From: a methanogenic archaeon
Lineage (GTDB): Archaea > Thermoplasmatota > Thermoplasmata > Methanomassiliicoccales > Methanomethylophilaceae
Length of the DNA stretch: 6,781 nucleotides
Direction of reading: 5' to 3'
Assembly: GCA_902787415.1 (NCBI GenBank)
Contig: CADAGG010000058.1
Location: 1-6,781, forward strand
Made by a program: the position numbers and the translations under genes
Notes under the pieces: model-generated
Told to the model about the DNA's origin: nothing
Database searches by the model: none
The model's input: the letters and a program-made list of their open reading frames with translations, nothing else
Part shown: piece by piece, positions 4,988 through 6,781 of the stretch
Position numbering within the stretch: the first letter of the stretch is position 1
How the letters are laid out: each line of letters starts with the position of its first letter

Positions 4988-6379
4988 GTGACCGAGACGT
5001 ACGATTCGTCATATCAGGCAAAGCTCCTCATCGCCGTCTGTCTAGCGACGGTGATCACGCCCCTGATGAGCACCATGATGAACCTCTCGCTCATCTCCAT
5101 CGGAGAGGATTTCGGCGTGGGCTCCCACGCCCAGGCGTACGTCAACACGGTGTTCCTCCTGGGTTCGGTGGTCAGCATGGTGCCGGCCGCCAAGTTCGCC
5201 AGCATCCGCGGCATGAAGAAGGTCTTCGTCCTCGGCCTGTGCATCTGCATGGGCGCGAGCATCCTCTCGATCCTCAGCCCCACCTTCTGGTTCCTCCTCC
5301 TGATGAGGTTCACCATCGGCTTCGGTTCTGCCATGCTAGCGGTCACCTCGGTGGCCATGCTCACCTACGTATTCCCCATCACGCAGCGCGGGAAGGTGCT
5401 CGGCATCAACACCACATTCGTATATCTGGCACTGTCGATCGGACCTACCGTCGGGGGCTTCATCACGGACACCCTCGGATGGAGGGCCATCTTCGGACTC
5501 ATATTCATCCTCAGCCTCGGCGCCACGGTCTACGTGCTCAGGCTCCAGGGGGAGATCACGCCCCTTCCCGGCGAGGAGATGGACTGGACCGGCTCCGTCC
5601 TCTGGGGAACGATGATAGTCATCCTCATGATGGGATTCGTCAACATCACCCAGCCCTGGGGACCCTACATGGTCGTCATCGGGACCGTCCTCCTCATCGC
5701 CGTCTGGCTGCACCTCAGGAGGAGCGAGAAGCCCGTCCTCAGCGTGGGGATGTTCCACCACCGCCTGTTCACCCGCTCCTGCGCCGCGGCCTTCCTCAAT
5801 TACGGATCCTCATACTGCGTGGCGTTCTTCCTGTCGCTCTATCTGCAGAGCGTGGGAAAGATGACCGCCACCGAGGCAGGTATCGTGATGCTCGTCCAGC
5901 CCCTGTTCCAGGTGCTCCTGACCATGAAGATGGGCGAGCTGTCCGACCGCATGCAGAACAAGATCCTCTTGCCAATGCTGGGCTCCCTCGTCACAGGTCT
6001 GGGTATGGCATCGTTCATCATGCTGGGCGTGGATTTCGACCTGTATTATACAATCGGCGTTATGGCGATCTGCGGTATCGGCCTGGCGATGTTCTCCGCC
6101 CCCAACAACTCCCTCATCATGTCATCGGTGCCCGGACCCCTCAAGGGAGAGGCCTCCGGCATGCTGGCGGTCGTACGTCAGAGCGGTATGATGATCTCCA
6201 TGAGCCTCGCCATGACCTCCATCGCGGTGGTCATGGGATCCATGGACAACCTCGGTCCCGATACTCTCGGATCGTTCGTCGCCGCGATGCACATGACCTT
6301 CACGGTGTGCCTGCTGATGAACATCCTCTGCTTCATCCTGTGCGCCATCAGGATAAGCCCGGATACCGAGCTTACCTGA
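4988..6379 (+). CDS. MFS transporter, DHA2-type (14-helix) drug:H+ antiporter family
   Basis: This 463-residue integral membrane protein is a probable proton-driven exporter of drugs or other small hydrophobic compounds. About 14 hydrophobic segments can be counted, starting near residues 12-34, 52-70, 79-97, 101-123 and 138-158 and ending at 430-455, the usual number and length for the EmrB/QacA (DHA2) family. The motif-A region at 68-82 (AAKFASIRGMKKVFVLG) is degenerate. Motif B keeps its Arg in LLLMRFTIGFGSA (103-115), and motif C is clear in LSIGPTVGGFI (149-159). GWRAIF (164-169) matches the family's WRW-F signature. The first helix reads PLMSTMMNLSLISI, without the acidic residue of the typical LDxTVVNVALP motif, so coupling or substrate may differ. 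The start is GTG, the only candidate after the in-frame TGA at 4958 that keeps helix 1 intact; no Shine-Dalgarno is visible (CCCCCTCC precedes it). No partner membrane-fusion gene is adjacent. Substrate unknown. Confidence 0.9.
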   Translation: MTETYDSSYQAKLLIAVCLATVITPLMSTMMNLSLISIGEDFGVGSHAQAYVNTVFLLGSVVSMVPAAKFASIRGMKKVFVLGLCICMGASILSILSPTFWFLLLMRFTIGFGSAMLAVTSVAMLTYVFPITQRGKVLGINTTFVYLALSIGPTVGGFITDTLGWRAIFGLIFILSLGATVYVLRLQGEITPLPGEEMDWTGSVLWGTMIVILMMGFVNITQPWGPYMVVIGTVLLIAVWLHLRRSEKPVLSVGMFHHRLFTRSCAAAFLNYGSSYCVAFFLSLYLQSVGKMTATEAGIVMLVQPLFQVLLTMKMGELSDRMQNKILLPMLGSLVTGLGMASFIMLGVDFDLYYTIGVMAICGIGLAMFSAPNNSLIMSSVPGPLKGEASGMLAVVRQSGMMISMSLAMTSIAVVMGSMDNLGPDTLGSFVAAMHMTFTVCLLMNILCFILCAIRISPDTELT

Positions 6380-6781
6380 TCAGTGCCTGGACTGCACGCC
6401 GGCCGCCCTCTGCTTATCGACGGTCTTCTGGACCAGCGAGAAGAAGATGACGTTGTGGACCGGGAGCATGGCCGTGATTATGGGCACCTTGTAGTACATG
6501 AAGAGCGGCCACCTGGCGAAATATGCCACGGGGACGCTGTAGCCCTCCATGATCTGCCATTCGCCGTTCTCCGCCATGTCGCCGGGGTTGGCGAACGCGT
6601 ACCTGAAATCGGAGAACACCTCGCCCCTGTCGCGGATGGCCTTCTCCACCGAGAGGATCTCGTCAGCCACCTGGAGCATGCGCTCGTGTCCTGCGGCCAG
6701 CTCCATCTGCACGATAAGGTAGTTCCTGCCGGGGACCAGCACGTGGTCGTGGACGGCCTCGTAGAAGGGATCCACGGCCTC
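6380..6781 (-). CDS. Hypothetical protein, C-terminal part (5' end outside the window)
   Basis: The last 133 residues and the TGA stop of a gene that enters from the right edge. The frame is open to 6781; the GTG at 6775 is probably internal, because the preceding codons read on naturally (EAVDPFYEAV). The visible part begins with VPGRNYLIVQMEL, continues with a charged helical stretch (GHERMLQVADEILSVEKAI, about 31-49), then GEVFSDFRYAFANPGD and an aromatic, hydrophobic stretch ARWPLFMYYKVPII (89-102), and ends in a basic tail (QKTVDKQRAAGVQSRH). The hydrophobic part may pack in a core or touch the membrane; I see no clear transmembrane helix. No family or catalytic motif is recognised. Its stop codon abuts that of the convergent transporter gene, so the two transcripts must overlap at their 3' ends. 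Confidence 0.75.
   Translation of the reverse strand, partial: EAVDPFYEAVHDHVLVPGRNYLIVQMELAAGHERMLQVADEILSVEKAIRDRGEVFSDFRYAFANPGDMAENGEWQIMEGYSVPVAYFARWPLFMYYKVPIITAMLPVHNVIFFSLVQKTVDKQRAAGVQSRH

Noticed and set aside
4957..6450. 497-codon plus-strand open frame overlapping the transporter
   Set aside because: His/Arg/Pro-rich shadow; the alternative frame gives 14 membrane helices and MFS motifs.

Overview
The window looks archaeal, most likely a gut or rumen methanogen of the order Methanomassiliicoccales (Thermoplasmata). The signs are TATA/BRE-type promoter elements instead of -10/-35 boxes, two genes whose TATA box sits about 25 bp before the start codon (leaderless transcripts), a GTG start without Shine-Dalgarno, BspA-type leucine-rich-repeat surface proteins, and an in-frame TAG codon inside a long repeat gene. 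Several members of this order read TAG as pyrrolysine. All four unambiguous stop codons visible here are TGA. The assignment is inference; no rRNA, tRNA or pyl gene lies in the window.

Layout. Positions 1-2344 (minus strand) hold a large BspA-like repeat protein with an N-terminal membrane anchor. Its frame meets a TAG at 293-295 in the middle of a repeat and then stays open to the window edge. A 249-bp divergent spacer (2345-2593) carries promoters for both flanking genes. Positions 2594-3835 (plus) encode a second BspA-like protein with a signal peptide, repeats, a Listeria-Bacteroides-type (Flg_new) domain and a C-terminal anchor. It converges, with 2 bp between the stops, on a minus-strand gene (3838-4641) for an unrecognised 267-residue protein made of two similar halves. 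A 346-bp spacer (4642-4987) holds that gene's TATA box, a hairpin-rich stretch ending in a minus-strand terminator-like stem plus T-run (a possible small RNA), an inverted repeat, and the promoter of the next gene. Positions 4988-6379 (plus) encode a 14-helix MFS drug-efflux-type transporter. Its TGA directly abuts the stop of a partial, unrecognised minus-strand gene (6380-6781).

No shared pathway links the genes. The two divergent repeat proteins look like cell-surface adhesin or host-interaction proteins, and the transporter is a probable exporter. I see no CRISPR array, insertion sequence, integrase or defence module. The observations most worth following are the in-frame TAG, the orphan minus-strand terminator with its structured upstream region, and the internally duplicated unknown protein.
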